Shown: positions 1-9,155, counted from the first letter of the stretch. The stretch: DNA of 64,000 nucleotides from an uncultured Flavobacteriaceae bacterium (GCA_943787365.1 CALSMD010000003.1:1-64000); one strand, 5' to 3'. The notes: generated by a model not told the origin, from the sequence alone. Numbers and translations are program-made.

Positions 1-716
1 CCTAAATCTTCGGTACTTATAATTTGATTGGCCAAAGCGAGTTCGGTTTGAATGGACTCCACATTGTTCAAGGTATTGTATTCGAGTTCTAAGGCTTCTA
101 AATGGATGCCTTGAAGCTTTGCTTCGGTTAATTCGTTTAATAAAAAAGACTGGTAGTCTTGTTCTTTTTCAGATTGTAATTTGGATTCGCTTAATTCCCT
201 GAGTTGTTTTTGGGTTGCTTTGTAAGATTTCAACAACTGTTGGTAGGTCTCCACCGCTGTGCTATTTTTTGCCAAGGCATCAATGATTTGAAATTGAAAA
301 TCATCATTGGTCAATTCCTGAGTTTGTTGTTGGGAATGGATGTCTATCAATTGCCCACCGAGTTCGGCTAAAATTGCAAGGTTTACTGGTGAGTCGTTTA
401 CAAATGCTCTGGATTTTCCAGAAGGTAAAATCTCTCTTCGCAAGATAGTATGAGATTCAAAATCGAGATCCTGCTCCTCAAAAAAGGGTTGGAGGTTAAA
501 ATTCTCAATATTGAATGTTGCTTCAATTATACATTTTTGAGTGGGGTCATTGATGTTTGATAAATCGGCACGCTTTCCAAGTACCAATGCCAAACCGCCT
601 AATAAAATAGATTTACCCGCGCCTGTCTCCCCCGTGATGCTGGTAAAACCAGAATCAAATTGAACCTGAAGGGTGTCAATTAGAGCGTAATTTTTTATGG
701 TGAGTTCTGAAAGCAA
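1..716 (-). CDS. recN: DNA repair protein RecN, N-terminal part (runs off the window)
   Basis: SMC-like ATPase that acts in recombinational double-strand break repair. Only about 238 residues are inside the window; the 3' part lies before base 1. The start is a TTG at 714-716, giving MLSELTIKNYALID, which matches the usual RecN beginning; there is no ATG nearby in frame. The Walker A motif GETGAGKS sits at residues 29-36, and the early coiled coil starts near residue 160 (rich in Q, E, L and K). It is the last gene of the leftward bamD-rpoZ-coaBC-porD-recN run, 68 bp after porD, an arrangement common in flavobacteria. The reading frame is intact to the window edge. Confidence 0.93.
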   Translation of the reverse strand, partial: MLSELTIKNYALIDTLQVQFDSGFTSITGETGAGKSILLGGLALVLGKRADLSNINDPTQKCIIEATFNIENFNLQPFFEEQDLDFESHTILRREILPSGKSRAFVNDSPVNLAILAELGGQLIDIHSQQQTQELTNDDFQFQIIDALAKNSTAVETYQQLLKSYKATQKQLRELSESKLQSEKEQDYQSFLLNELTEAKLQGIHLEALELEYNTLNNVESIQTELALANQIISTEDL

Positions 717-784
717 GGTTTCTATTTATTTTAGGAACAAGATAAACTATCTATGAAACTAATTTGAAATGAATTCGAAAAACT

Positions 785-1675
785 TTAAAATTTTATATTT
801 CGCCATTTCCTAGAATACATGGGTGCAATTCTGGAAAGTGTTGAAACTAAATTTGCAATGTTCACAGCAGGTCCATCTGAAAAGACATCTGAAATCTCAT
901 CTGCTTTTGCATCAAAAAAGACACGAAGCAAAAAGGAGTTTGGACGTCTGTTGTGTAAGTTTTCCAATTGAGACAAGGCGGTCGCAACTGCTGTCTTGCC
1001 GTCTTTTACATTGTCTGCCATCAAATCCATCCCTTTTAAGTGGTAGTCAAACAAGACGGAACGAAATTCTTTGAAGGTTGGCGATAAGATGTTGGTGATT
1101 AATACATTTCGGGTTTGATCGCCTCCCGATGGTGGCGCCCAACCTTTAGAGTTGGTTTGCTGTGAGTAGCTGACAATATCACGGGCTTGTTTGTAATATT
1201 CATCGCCGCCATTGAGCTCAAAGGTGTCGGCATCCATTCCTAAAATCATATAGACATGAAATGCGATGACTGAGACTAGATTGGATTCAAATTGATTGGC
1301 ACTGAAATTTAGATTCTGATATTCTAAATACTTGAATGTAAAATCTTTGTCATTGAAATTGTAAACCGAACTGGCATAAGACGCGTTATGCACTGGGCGT
1401 GCGGACTGAATTTGAATAGACGCTTGAAAGGTATCCGATTGGTAATCTTGAACGGTAATGACCATGCTGCACTCAATGTGCTCTTGGGGTTTGAAGGTTT
1501 TATCAGTCCAACGGGTGTTGTTTACAAATTCATTGAGTTGTTTCTCTAGGGTTTTAAACACCTGAACATTCTCATTACCTGTTTGCTGTGCATTGACAAC
1601 GACCGTGCAATTCAGCTCTTGCGAACTTCCATACATCGAAGTGAAAATAGCAACTAAAAGAATTAATCTACGCAT
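785..1675 (-). CDS. porD: Type IX secretion system protein PorD (DUF4835 family)
   Basis: 296 residues with a Sec signal peptide (about residues 1-19, MRRLILLVAIFTSMYGSSQ), so exported. It matches the DUF4835/PorD family, a periplasmic or outer-membrane-associated protein needed for type IX secretion, the system that exports gliding adhesins and enzymes in Bacteroidota. Recognisable family stretches are SVIAFHVYMILGMDADTF near the middle and the conserved GGDQTRN. The ATG at 1673-1675 overlaps the 3' end of coaBC by 8 bp, so the two are translationally coupled. Function is known from family members, not visible as catalytic residues. Confidence 0.88.
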   Translation of the reverse strand: MRRLILLVAIFTSMYGSSQELNCTVVVNAQQTGNENVQVFKTLEKQLNEFVNNTRWTDKTFKPQEHIECSMVITVQDYQSDTFQASIQIQSARPVHNASYASSVYNFNDKDFTFKYLEYQNLNFSANQFESNLVSVIAFHVYMILGMDADTFELNGGDEYYKQARDIVSYSQQTNSKGWAPPSGGDQTRNVLITNILSPTFKEFRSVLFDYHLKGMDLMADNVKDGKTAVATALSQLENLHNRRPNSFLLRVFFDAKADEISDVFSDGPAVNIANLVSTLSRIAPMYSRKWRNIKF

Positions 1676-2879
1676 TGAATTGTTTTAAAAGTTCATTCAT
1701 AATATCAATAGCAACTTCAGCTTTTGATTTTAGAGGGAATTCTGTTTGGACTAAATTTTTATCGATAAGGGTGACTTTATTGGTGGTTCCTCCAAATCCG
1801 GCACCTGCATCATTTAACGAATTTAACACAATTAAATCTAAATTTTTAGATTTTAGCTTTTTTATCGCATTGGCAACCTCATCATTGGTTTCTAATGCGA
1901 AACCGACAAGAAGTTGGTGGGATTTGATAGCTCCTAGCGATGCCAAAATATCTTTTGTTTTTTCTAATTCTAAGGATAACGTTGGGGAGGCCTTTTTTAT
2001 TTTGGAAGTGGCGGTCGTTTTTGGTTTATAATCGGCGACCGCTGCAGACAAGATTGCGATGTCAACAGATTGAAAATTGGCATGTACTTGTGTGTACATT
2101 TCCTCTGCACTCACAACGGGAATGGTTTTGATGCGAGAATGGTCAGTTTTGTAATGTGTGGGCCCCGTAATGTAAATGACCTCTGCTCCTAGTTGTGCCG
2201 CGTGGTTGGCAATTTCAAATCCCATGAGTCCGCTAGAATGGTTTCCAATAAAACGAACGGGGTCGATGGCTTCATAGGTAGGGCCTGCAGTGACCAATAC
2301 GGTTTTTCCGTACAAGGGCATTGTTTCTAAAATATGAGACTCTATATGGTTTACAATGGCTTCTGGCTCTGCCATTCTTCCTTCTCCAACCAAGCCACTT
2401 GCCAATTCGCCTGCGGTTGCTGGAATCATGATGTTTCCAAAAGATTGAAGGGTTTCTAAAGAAGCTTTTGTGGAAGGATGTTTGTACATGTCCAAATCCA
2501 TGGCGGGTGCAAAATAGACAGGACATTTGGCAGAAAGATAAGTCGCTACCAGAAAATTATCGCTGCTTCCGGCTGCCATTTTAGAAAGGGTGTTTGCCGT
2601 GACTGGCGCGACAATAAATAAGTCTGCCCACAATCCCAAATCGACGTGGTTGTTCCACACCGCATTCTCATCAGTTTCTTCAGTAAACGAAGAAATGACT
2701 GGGTTTTTAGAAAGGGTTGAAAGCGTAAGCGGAGTAATAAAATCTTTCGCAGCTGGCGTCATTATGACTTTGACGTCGGCACCAGCTTTGATAAATAATC
2801 TCACAAGGGATGCTGTTTTGTACGCAGCAATACCGGCAGTAATTCCTAAAAGAATATGTTTACCGCGTAAAATAGACAT
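1668..2879 (-). CDS. coaBC: Bifunctional phosphopantothenoylcysteine decarboxylase/phosphopantothenate-cysteine ligase
   Basis: 403 residues, usual length. It makes 4'-phosphopantetheine from phosphopantothenate and cysteine, two steps of coenzyme A synthesis in the cytosol. The N-terminal half is the FMN-dependent CoaC domain: GITAGIAAYK at residues 12-21, the catalytic histidine in NNHVDL (H78), and the substrate-recognition motif PAMDLDMY at 125-132. The C-terminal CoaB ligase begins near residue 190 with LVTAGPTYEAIDPVRFI and NHSSG. Starts 3 bp downstream of rpoZ and overlaps porD, so it is inside one operon. Confidence 0.96.
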   Translation of the reverse strand: MSILRGKHILLGITAGIAAYKTASLVRLFIKAGADVKVIMTPAAKDFITPLTLSTLSKNPVISSFTEETDENAVWNNHVDLGLWADLFIVAPVTANTLSKMAAGSSDNFLVATYLSAKCPVYFAPAMDLDMYKHPSTKASLETLQSFGNIMIPATAGELASGLVGEGRMAEPEAIVNHIESHILETMPLYGKTVLVTAGPTYEAIDPVRFIGNHSSGLMGFEIANHAAQLGAEVIYITGPTHYKTDHSRIKTIPVVSAEEMYTQVHANFQSVDIAILSAAVADYKPKTTATSKIKKASPTLSLELEKTKDILASLGAIKSHQLLVGFALETNDEVANAIKKLKSKNLDLIVLNSLNDAGAGFGGTTNKVTLIDKNLVQTEFPLKSKAEVAIDIMNELLKQFNA

Positions 2880-2882
2880 CTT

Positions 2883-3215
2883 TTATTTTTCTTCAGAATC
2901 TTCTTCTACACTACGGTAGTAGATTTTGTCGTTTAACCATTCTTGAACGGCTAAAGCGTGTGGCTTTGGAAGACGCTCGTAAAACTTAGAGACTTCAATT
3001 TGTTCTTTGTTTTCAAACACTTCTTCTAAGCTATCGTTAAAAGTTGCAAATTCTTCAAGCTTGTCAATCAACTCTCTTCTGATGTCGGTGTTGATTTGCT
3101 CTGCTCTACGAGAAATTACAGAAATCGCTTCGTAGATATTTTGCGTTGGCGCATCTACTTTGTTGCGATCGTAAGTTTCTGTATTAACGGGTGCATTTAC
3201 TTTTTTTAAGTCCAT
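2883..3215 (-). CDS. rpoZ: RNA polymerase omega-type subunit (Bacteroidota RpoZ/Rpb6 family)
   Basis: 110 residues. Small RNA polymerase subunit that helps the beta' subunit fold and assemble. The stretch NIYEAISVISRRAEQINTDI (residues 27-46) is the omega/Rpb6 core, in the form typical of Bacteroidota; the charged C-terminal half contains the region PKPHALAVQEWLNDKIYYR. It lies between bamD (8 bp upstream) and coaBC (3 bp downstream), the normal flavobacterial position. Confidence 0.93.
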   Translation of the reverse strand: MDLKKVNAPVNTETYDRNKVDAPTQNIYEAISVISRRAEQINTDIRRELIDKLEEFATFNDSLEEVFENKEQIEVSKFYERLPKPHALAVQEWLNDKIYYRSVEEDSEEK

Positions 3216-3223
3216 AATGAATA

Positions 3224-4039
3224 TTAACTTTTAGTCGTTGGTGAATTAGTTTGAATTGATTTTAAGGCTTCGAGCATCTTCTGAATGTCTTCATTGTTTT
3301 GGGTCTCCGGAAACACATATAACAGAGAATTGTAAAAAGTCAATGCTTTTTCAACACGCTCCGGTTGTTTCCATTCCACACTATTCATAGCCAATTCATA
3401 GGCGGAATCAAATTTATAATACATGGCCTGTTCTTTGAAAGAGGAGCCTGGGAATTCAATGAGGAAATTATCTAAGGCGGTGATTGCAGAATTATAATCT
3501 CTGTGATACGGCCCTGTCTGGTTGTATTGCAAAGCAATGTTAAATGCTTTTTTTTCTAGTTTATAATCTAGTTCTCTTACCAAGGTACTGGCTTGATCCA
3601 AGTACTCCGATAAAGGATAGGTGTTGATAAACATTTGAAGTTTATCTACCGCTTCGACGGTTTCGGTTTGATCTTTAGAAAACAGTGGCGAAAGTTTGTA
3701 GTAACTTTTGGCTGCTAAAAAAGCTATTTCTTGAATTTTTTCGCTTTTTGGATATGCATTTACAAAGCGTTCCATCTGGTAGTTGGCCGTGTAATAATCT
3801 CTAGTTTCGTAGTAGGTTTTACAGTACATATACATCAACTTCTGCGCTTGTGGTTTCCCTCTGTATTTAGGAACAATTTGCACGAATAGGCGGTTTGCTT
3901 TGGCAAACTTGCCTTCTTCAAAAAGCTCAGTACCTAATTTAAACTTAGCAGCAATGTCTTCATTTTTCAAAACCTTCTGGTATTCACTACAGGAGTTCAA
4001 TGAAAATGCTATAATTAAGATGTATATAAAATTCTTCAT
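3224..4039 (-). CDS. bamD: Outer membrane protein assembly factor BamD
   Basis: 271 residues. Lipoprotein of the BAM complex that inserts beta-barrel proteins into the outer membrane. The signal peptide ends in a lipobox LNSC with the lipidated cysteine at residue 17. The rest is TPR-like helices: LFEEGKFAKANRLFVQIVPKYRG and repeats ending in FPGSSFKEQAMYY. First gene of the bamD-rpoZ-coaBC-porD-recN group, separated from dapA by 114 bp that contain a -7 promoter element on the minus strand. Confidence 0.92.
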   Translation of the reverse strand: MKNFIYILIIAFSLNSCSEYQKVLKNEDIAAKFKLGTELFEEGKFAKANRLFVQIVPKYRGKPQAQKLMYMYCKTYYETRDYYTANYQMERFVNAYPKSEKIQEIAFLAAKSYYKLSPLFSKDQTETVEAVDKLQMFINTYPLSEYLDQASTLVRELDYKLEKKAFNIALQYNQTGPYHRDYNSAITALDNFLIEFPGSSFKEQAMYYKFDSAYELAMNSVEWKQPERVEKALTFYNSLLYVFPETQNNEDIQKMLEALKSIQTNSPTTKS

Positions 4040-4059
4040 AAATATTTTAAGAATGTGGG

Positions 4060-4067
4060 CAAAATTA
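4060..4067 (-). promoter_or_regulatory. Putative -7 promoter element for the bamD operon
   Basis: Minus strand reads TAATTTTG, matching the Bacteroidota -7 consensus TAnnTTTG, 20 bp ahead of the bamD ATG. No convincing -33 TTTG was found at the right distance. Confidence 0.45.
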
Positions 4068-4153
4068 CGGATTTATAACGGATTTAAAAAACTATTATTT
4101 TAGCTAAATTAATAGGTTTCATTTTCCATACTAAGGGTTTAAGTAATATTTAA

Positions 4154-5029
4154 CTAAAACTGTGCTATAAAGGCTGCTATTTTTGACTGTAAGGCTTCGG
4201 TTGCAGGGACAAGCGGCAAACGCACGGCGTCCTCACAATACCCCATTTTTTTGAAGACTGCTTTGATGCCTGCTGGATTGTTTTCTTCAAATATCAAATT
4301 GATGATCGGCATTAAACGAGCTTCTAGCTTACGAGAATCTTCCGTATTCCCTTCTAATCCCCATTGAATCATCTGAGAGAATTCTTTTGGAAAGGCTTGT
4401 CCAATCACTGAAATGACTCCAGAACCTCCTGCTAAGGTCACGCCTAGCACTAAATCATCATCGCCAGAAATCACTAAGAAATCGGCTGGTTTATTTTTTA
4501 TGAGTTCTAAATATTGTTCCCTATTATTTCCGGCTTCTTTCACCGCAACAATGGATTTGAAGTCGTTGGCGAGTCGCAAAATTGTGGAGGCTTCCATATT
4601 TTTAGCCGTTCGGCCTGGCACATTGTACAAAACAACTGGAATTGTGGATGCTTGAGCGATGGCTTTAAAATGCTGATAAAACCCTTCTTGAGTGGGTTTG
4701 CTGTAGTAAGGCGCTACGGACAAAATGGCTGCAAACGGGGAAAGATCTGTGGACTGTAATTCCTCGACCACTGCTGCTGTGTTGTTTCCACCAATTCCGA
4801 TGACCAAAGGCACACGGCCTTTGTTCGCTTTGATAATTGTCGCTGAAATTTCTTTTTTCTCTTTCGCCGTGATGGTCGCACTTTCTCCTGTGGTTCCACT
4901 AATGACTAGATAATTAACACCGTTTGAGATGTTAAATTCTACAACCGCTGCTAAGGCTTGGTGGTCGATACTTAAATCTGCTTTAAATGGAGTGATAAGG
5001 GCAACTCCAGTCCCAATGAATGCATTCAT
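4154..5029 (-). CDS. dapA: 4-hydroxy-tetrahydrodipicolinate synthase
   Basis: 291 residues. Condenses pyruvate with aspartate semialdehyde, the first committed step to diaminopimelate and lysine. Visible family signatures: GTTGESATIT at residues 45-54, the proton-relay tyrosine in VVLYNVPGR (Y135), and the Schiff-base lysine in VAVKEAGN (K164). The ATG lies 1 bp after the restored stop codon of the upstream DUF6913 gene, so the two are probably cotranscribed. Confidence 0.97.
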   Translation of the reverse strand: MNAFIGTGVALITPFKADLSIDHQALAAVVEFNISNGVNYLVISGTTGESATITAKEKKEISATIIKANKGRVPLVIGIGGNNTAAVVEELQSTDLSPFAAILSVAPYYSKPTQEGFYQHFKAIAQASTIPVVLYNVPGRTAKNMEASTILRLANDFKSIVAVKEAGNNREQYLELIKNKPADFLVISGDDDLVLGVTLAGGSGVISVIGQAFPKEFSQMIQWGLEGNTEDSRKLEARLMPIINLIFEENNPAGIKAVFKKMGYCEDAVRLPLVPATEALQSKIAAFIAQF

Positions 5030-5030
5030 T

Positions 5031-5550
5031 TTACAACCTATTTAGTTGGGTTAAATATTTAATTAATTCTATCTTAAAAATATCTGTATCTGCGGGCTCA
5101 ACGTCAATGGTTAAATCGTGTAAACGCGAATCTTCGTTGGTAGATCCCAATTTTGAAATTTGCTTTGGAACGTGCTGTGACCAAATTAAGCTCTAATTGA
5201 TTGGTCTTGTAATAGCTAATCAACACATCAAATGGCTGTTCTACAAATTCTTCAATCTCAACACTTTTGGGGCGTCCTAACCAATCAAAATTATCTAAAC
5301 TAAAAAAGGAATCCCAGCTGTTTGGCTTGTTTTTTTCCAAATCAACCTTGGCAATAAAGCGAACTTTAGTGTCCATAACCCCTAAATCTTTAATGAGATT
5401 TCGAAAAAAATCATAGTCATAGTACGCATCGTAATCAAAAATAACACCAATAGAATTGACTTTACCACTTTGAAAATTCTTGATTCGAGATTTAAGAATT
5501 AAAGTGATATTTTTTTGAAGCGATAGCGTTCGAAATTGTTTGAAAAACAT
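5031..5550 (-). CDS. DUF6913 family protein, broken by a +1 frameshift near its 3' end
   Basis: Small cytosolic protein of unknown function that commonly sits just upstream of dapA in flavobacteria. The open frame from the ATG at 5550 runs 148 residues and ends in an unnatural tail (GIYQRRFAFTRFNH). Skipping one base near 5148-5152 (around GGGATCTACC on the coding strand) restores TNEDSRLHDLTIDVEPADTD followed by about 20 more residues and a TAA at 5031-5033, one base before the dapA ATG. The restored protein is about 172 residues. The span of 520 nt is one base more than a multiple of three. Most likely an assembly indel; the family name is from recognition of the protein, not from a search. 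Confidence 0.75.
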
Positions 5551-5569
5551 TTACCTTTATTGTCAACTA

Positions 5570-5577
5570 CAAATGTA
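5570..5577 (-). promoter_or_regulatory. Putative -7 promoter element for DUF6913-dapA
   Basis: Minus strand TACATTTG (TAnnTTTG) 20 bp ahead of the DUF6913 ATG. A minus-strand TTTG lies at 5602-5605, 24 nt upstream, slightly longer than the usual -33/-7 spacing. Confidence 0.45.
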
Positions 5578-5583
5578 ACATAA

Positions 5584-6342
5584 ATGATGTATAAATGCGT
5601 TCAAATTATTGGGATTCTTTCCTTGTTTTTATCTTGTGATAATTCAAAACAACTTGTAAATACCAAAGGTGAAAATATTTCCATTTCTAAAGAGATGCCG
5701 TCTGACAAAGCCATTGAGGCGGTTATTGATCCTTATAAAATAAATCTGGACAAATCCATGAATGAGGTACTCAGTTATGCTGTGGACACGTATTCTAAAA
5801 ATGATGGTGACTACAACACCGCCATTGGAAATCTAATGGCAGATGCTGTTTTTGAACTTTCTGCTCCCATACTTAAAAGTCGTACGGGCTATGACCTCGA
5901 CATTGTGCTGTTGAATCACGGTGGGATTCGATCTATTTTACCCAAAGGAGAAGTCACTACAAAATCCGCTTACAGTCTGATGCCGTTTGAAAATAGTGTG
6001 GTGGTGGTACCGCTGAAAGGGTCTGTCATTATGGAAATGACCACTTACCTGAAAGAATTTAATAAAGCCCATCCCATTTCTGGACTTGAATTGGTGTTAA
6101 ATGCAGGTAATAACTATCGTAAAATTTTAGTCGGCGGCAACCCTGTAGACCTCGAAAAGACTTACTATGTAGCGACCAACGATTATTTATACAATGGAGG
6201 CGATCGCATGGATTTCTTGAAAAAAAGTGATACCCTCTATGATATGAATTATAAAATCAGAAATGTCCTCATTGATTATTTTACAAAATACGATACCCTC
6301 AATCCTAAAAAAGACCTACGCTTTATAAAGCTTGAAAATTAA
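5584..6342 (+). CDS. 5'-nucleotidase C-terminal domain lipoprotein
   Basis: 252 residues. A lipobox LSC gives a lipidated cysteine at residue 18, so it is periplasmic or membrane-anchored. The rest is the 5'-nucleotidase C-terminal (substrate-binding) domain: GNLMADA at 82-88, NHGGIRS at 111-117, LMPFENSVVVV at 132-142 and the final YYVATNDYLYNGGDR. It lacks the metallophosphatase domain, which is supplied by the next gene, 95 bp downstream. In many bacteria the two domains are one UshA/NT5E-like protein; here they are separate. Likely hydrolyses extracytoplasmic nucleotides together with its neighbour. Confidence 0.88.
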   Translation: MMYKCVQIIGILSLFLSCDNSKQLVNTKGENISISKEMPSDKAIEAVIDPYKINLDKSMNEVLSYAVDTYSKNDGDYNTAIGNLMADAVFELSAPILKSRTGYDLDIVLLNHGGIRSILPKGEVTTKSAYSLMPFENSVVVVPLKGSVIMEMTTYLKEFNKAHPISGLELVLNAGNNYRKILVGGNPVDLEKTYYVATNDYLYNGGDRMDFLKKSDTLYDMNYKIRNVLIDYFTKYDTLNPKKDLRFIKLEN

Positions 6343-6437
6343 CACACATGAAACGAGCATGTTAAAAATAGAATCTCCCAAGGGAATGATCTATTGCGAA
6401 TACATGTGACCGTTAAAAAATAAATAATTATAGACAC

Positions 6438-7353
6438 ATGAAACGTAGAAATTTTATTCAAAAAACAGCTGCTTCCACCGCATTTATATCTTTAAGTGGT
6501 TTGGGATTGGCGTCTTGTTCAGAAGCGAAAGCGACCAAAATCACCATTCTTCACACGAATGATGTGCACAGTCATGTTGAGGCTTTTGGTCCCAACGACG
6601 GACGGAACGCGAACAAAGGGGGCGTTGCTCGACGTGCAACGCTTGTGGAAAACTTAAGAAACGAAAATCCAAACACCTTACTTTTGGATGCTGGAGATAT
6701 TTTTCAAGGGACTCCCTATTTTAACTTTTATGGGGGCGAACTCGAATTCAAACTGATGAGTATGTTAAAGTACGATGTTGCAACCATCGGTAATCATGAT
6801 TTTGACAATGGAATTAACGGGCTTTACGCACAACTTCCACACGCAAAATTTGATTTCATTTCTGCGAATTACGATTTCTCAAATACCGTGATGGATACCC
6901 ATGTCAAACCTTATAAAACGTTTGTAAAAGATGGAATTAAAATTGGGGTTTTTGGATTGGGGATTGAACTTGATGGACTGGTCAATAAAGAAGCTTATAA
7001 AGAAACTAACTATTTAGACCCGATTGAAATTGCTCAAGACATGAGCCGTATTTTAAAGACTGAGGAAGCTCTGTGATTTAATCATTTGTCTGTCGCACCT
7101 TGGGTATGAATATAAAAAATCACCTTCAATAATATCGGATATAAAATTGGCCAAAGCAACTCAAGACATCGATTTGATTATCGGAGGGCACACCCATACT
7201 TTTTTAGACAAACCTACTGTAGAAACCAATGCGGTTGGGAAATCGGTGCTTGTCAATCAAGTGGGATGTTATGGACTCTACCTTGGAAAAATAGATTTTT
7301 ATTTTGATGCTAAGACACTTAAAGGGAGTGAAAGTGATACGCTAACGGTTTAG
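6438..7353 (+). CDS. Metallophosphatase (5'-nucleotidase N-terminal domain), +1 frameshift in the middle
   Basis: Catalytic partner of the preceding gene. The N-terminus has a twin arginine (MKRRNFIQK) and a lipobox LASC (C27), suggesting a Tat-exported lipoprotein. Metal-binding motifs: ILHTNDVHSH (D42, H44), LLLDAGDIFQG, TIGNHDFDNG, and in the second half GGHTHTF. The frame stops after TEEAL at 7074; skipping one base near 7068-7074 restores CDLIICLSHLGYEYKKSP and joins the rest, ending at 7353. The restored length is about 304 residues. Span 916 nt, one over a multiple of three. All catalytic motifs are present, so the break is probably a sequence error. Confidence 0.87.
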
Positions 7354-7413
7354 CTTCAGCATGATTAAGCATTTATTTTTTGTGTAAAATTATTTTGTTT
7401 TTTGTGATATTAT

Positions 7414-7443
7414 TTTGAAAAACAAAATTTAATACTATCTTTG
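7414..7443 (+). promoter_or_regulatory. Bacteroidota-type promoter for higBA
   Basis: A -33 TTTG (7414-7417) and a -7 TATCTTTG (7436-7443) are 18 nt apart, 21 bp ahead of the higB ATG. The spacer is very AT-rich. HigA-type antitoxins usually repress such promoters; no clear operator palindrome could be assigned. Confidence 0.7.
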
Positions 7444-7464
7444 TATTGATAATAAAAGGAACTC

Positions 7465-7761
7465 ATGCGTATTGTGACCTACAAACGAATCCAAGAATTT
7501 GCGACAAAACATCCAGATACACAAGCACCTTTAAATGTTTGGTATCATACAATAACAGCAAAATCTTGGCAAAATCTTACAGATATTAAGCATGACTTTA
7601 ATAGCGTAGATTATGTGGGAAATCATAGATATGTGTTTAATATTAAAGGAAACGCTTATAGGTTAATTGCAATCATATCATTTAATGCTCAAAAGGTGTA
7701 TATCCGTTTTATTGGTACACACGCAGCATATGGTAGAATTAAAGATATTAAAACTATATAA
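7465..7761 (+). CDS. higB: HigB-family mRNA interferase toxin
   Basis: 98 residues, a complete HigB-type toxin of the RelE superfamily: ribosome-dependent mRNA cleavage when free of antitoxin. Family signatures: the N-terminal MRIVTYKRIQEFATKHPD, the central LTDIKHDFNSVDYVGN, and the basic C-terminal core YRLIAIISFN with RFIGTHAAYGRI. It is the first gene of a two-gene operon with its own promoter; only 2 bp separate it from the antitoxin, in the toxin-first order characteristic of HigBA. Confidence 0.92.
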   Translation: MRIVTYKRIQEFATKHPDTQAPLNVWYHTITAKSWQNLTDIKHDFNSVDYVGNHRYVFNIKGNAYRLIAIISFNAQKVYIRFIGTHAAYGRIKDIKTI

Positions 7762-7763
7762 AG

Positions 7764-8123
7764 ATGATACATACTGAACCACAATATAAAGCCATTTTAG
7801 AGCGTGTAGAAGAACTGTTACTGGTTTCTGAAAATATCGAAAATCAAAATGCTAAAGGATATTTAGAACTTAATTTATTGTCCGACCTTGTTGCTGCCTA
7901 CGAAGAAGAGAATTATCCCGTAAAAAAACCATCACTTACAGAAGTCGTCAAATTACGAATGACCGAAAGAGGTTTAAATCAAAAATTGTTATCGGAACTT
8001 TTAGGCGTCAGTACCTCAAGAGTCAGTGAATATCTAACAGGGAAAAGTGAGCCTACTTTAAAAGTGGCTAGAACCATCAGTAAAAAATTAGGAATAGAGG
8101 CTTCTATTGTGTTGGGCGTTTAA
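7764..8123 (+). CDS. higA: HigA-family antitoxin with XRE helix-turn-helix
   Basis: 119 residues. The N-terminal half (about residues 1-55) is the toxin-binding part; the C-terminal half has an XRE helix-turn-helix, LNQKLLSELLGVSTSRVSEY (residues about 71-90), followed by LTGKSEPTLKVARTISKKLGI. It should neutralise HigB and repress the operon promoter. No mobile-element ends were seen around the pair. Confidence 0.92.
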   Translation: MIHTEPQYKAILERVEELLLVSENIENQNAKGYLELNLLSDLVAAYEEENYPVKKPSLTEVVKLRMTERGLNQKLLSELLGVSTSRVSEYLTGKSEPTLKVARTISKKLGIEASIVLGV

Positions 8124-8258
8124 TTTTAAAAAGATTCCATTAAAAGGGTATAATTCATTTTGTGCCTTTTTTTATGCTGTAGAATTTTTATTTAATTGAT
8201 TGATTCCTTATTAAAATATTATTACATTCGCTAGACCGCTTATGTTATAATAAAATTT

Positions 8259-9128
8259 ATGATTCAAAATAAACCTCTCAGATCTTTTTGGTATTCTCTA
8301 TCTTCAAACCAACGATTTTTAATTAGAAAATTATACTATTTTCCTATTGATTTATATGATCGAATCACAGGAAACTACCACAAGTACGTACCACCAAGAG
8401 GTTATATTTATACAGGCTCACCTGCTAATTACAAAGACTATATTAAACAGGGAGAACAACAATTAGGATTATTGAAATCGGAAATTGAACTTCGACAGAA
8501 TGATTCTGTTTTAGATATCGGAAGTGGCATTGGAAGGACTGCAATTGCTTTGACTTCTTACCTAGATAAAACCGCAAGATATGAAGGGTTTGATGTGGTT
8601 CAACTTGGAATTAAATGGTGTGATTCAAAAATTAAAAAAGATTTCCCTAATTTCAATTTCAAATACATTCCATTATTTAATGATTTGTATAATAATGCCA
8701 ATTTAAAAGCGAGCGAATTTATATTCCCTTATGAAAAAAACTTCTTTGATAAAGTTTTTTCATTTTCAGTTTTTACACATATGCAAATTGATGAAATACA
8801 ACATTATTTTTCTGAAATTTATAAAGTTCTAAAACCAAACGGCATTGCTTTTTCTACATTTTTTATTTACGATGATGCTTCAGAAAATAAAATATCTCAA
8901 AATAAAGAATTTGATTTTTCACACAAAAAAAACGGATATCGTTTAATGAGTAATAACGTGAAATCTGGAAATATTGCTATTCATAAAGATAAATTAAAGG
9001 CAATGTTAGAGTTCGAGAATTTAACTCTAGTTAAAGTAATTGATGGTTTCTGGAAGGGTAGCCGAGAAAACAAAATTGAATACCAAGATATTGTAATTTT
9101 TAAAAAAAGAGCTAATCCCTTAACATAG
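8259..9128 (+). CDS. Class I SAM-dependent methyltransferase
   Basis: 289 residues. The SAM-binding glycine motif VLDIGSGIGRTA is at residues 84-95 and a post-motif FDKVFSFSVFTHMQ follows near 163. An N-terminal extension with Y, R and K residues precedes the domain. The substrate is unknown. It stands alone between higBA and prfC, with an AT-rich, slightly different base composition that fits a variable gene. No specific family could be named. Confidence 0.78.
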   Translation: MIQNKPLRSFWYSLSSNQRFLIRKLYYFPIDLYDRITGNYHKYVPPRGYIYTGSPANYKDYIKQGEQQLGLLKSEIELRQNDSVLDIGSGIGRTAIALTSYLDKTARYEGFDVVQLGIKWCDSKIKKDFPNFNFKYIPLFNDLYNNANLKASEFIFPYEKNFFDKVFSFSVFTHMQIDEIQHYFSEIYKVLKPNGIAFSTFFIYDDASENKISQNKEFDFSHKKNGYRLMSNNVKSGNIAIHKDKLKAMLEFENLTLVKVIDGFWKGSRENKIEYQDIVIFKKRANPLT

Positions 9129-9155
9129 CCGCCTACTTCTTTAGGGAATAATGGT

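Noticed and set aside
2590-2919. Open frame opposite the 5' end of coaBC
   Set aside because: Antisense to a well-recognised enzyme, no family resemblance; shadow frame. The same applies to other long antisense frames over rpoB, rpoC, typA, dapA and the AGCS genes.
7065-7080. TGA in the metallophosphatase as selenocysteine or an RF2-like CTG-TGA recoding site
   Set aside because: No SECIS-like hairpin and the frame changes at that point; the gene is not one known to be recoded. A plain indel explains it.
8143-8175. Terminator after higBA
   Set aside because: AAAAGG/CCTTTT arms are short with a poorly paired interior; too weak to call.
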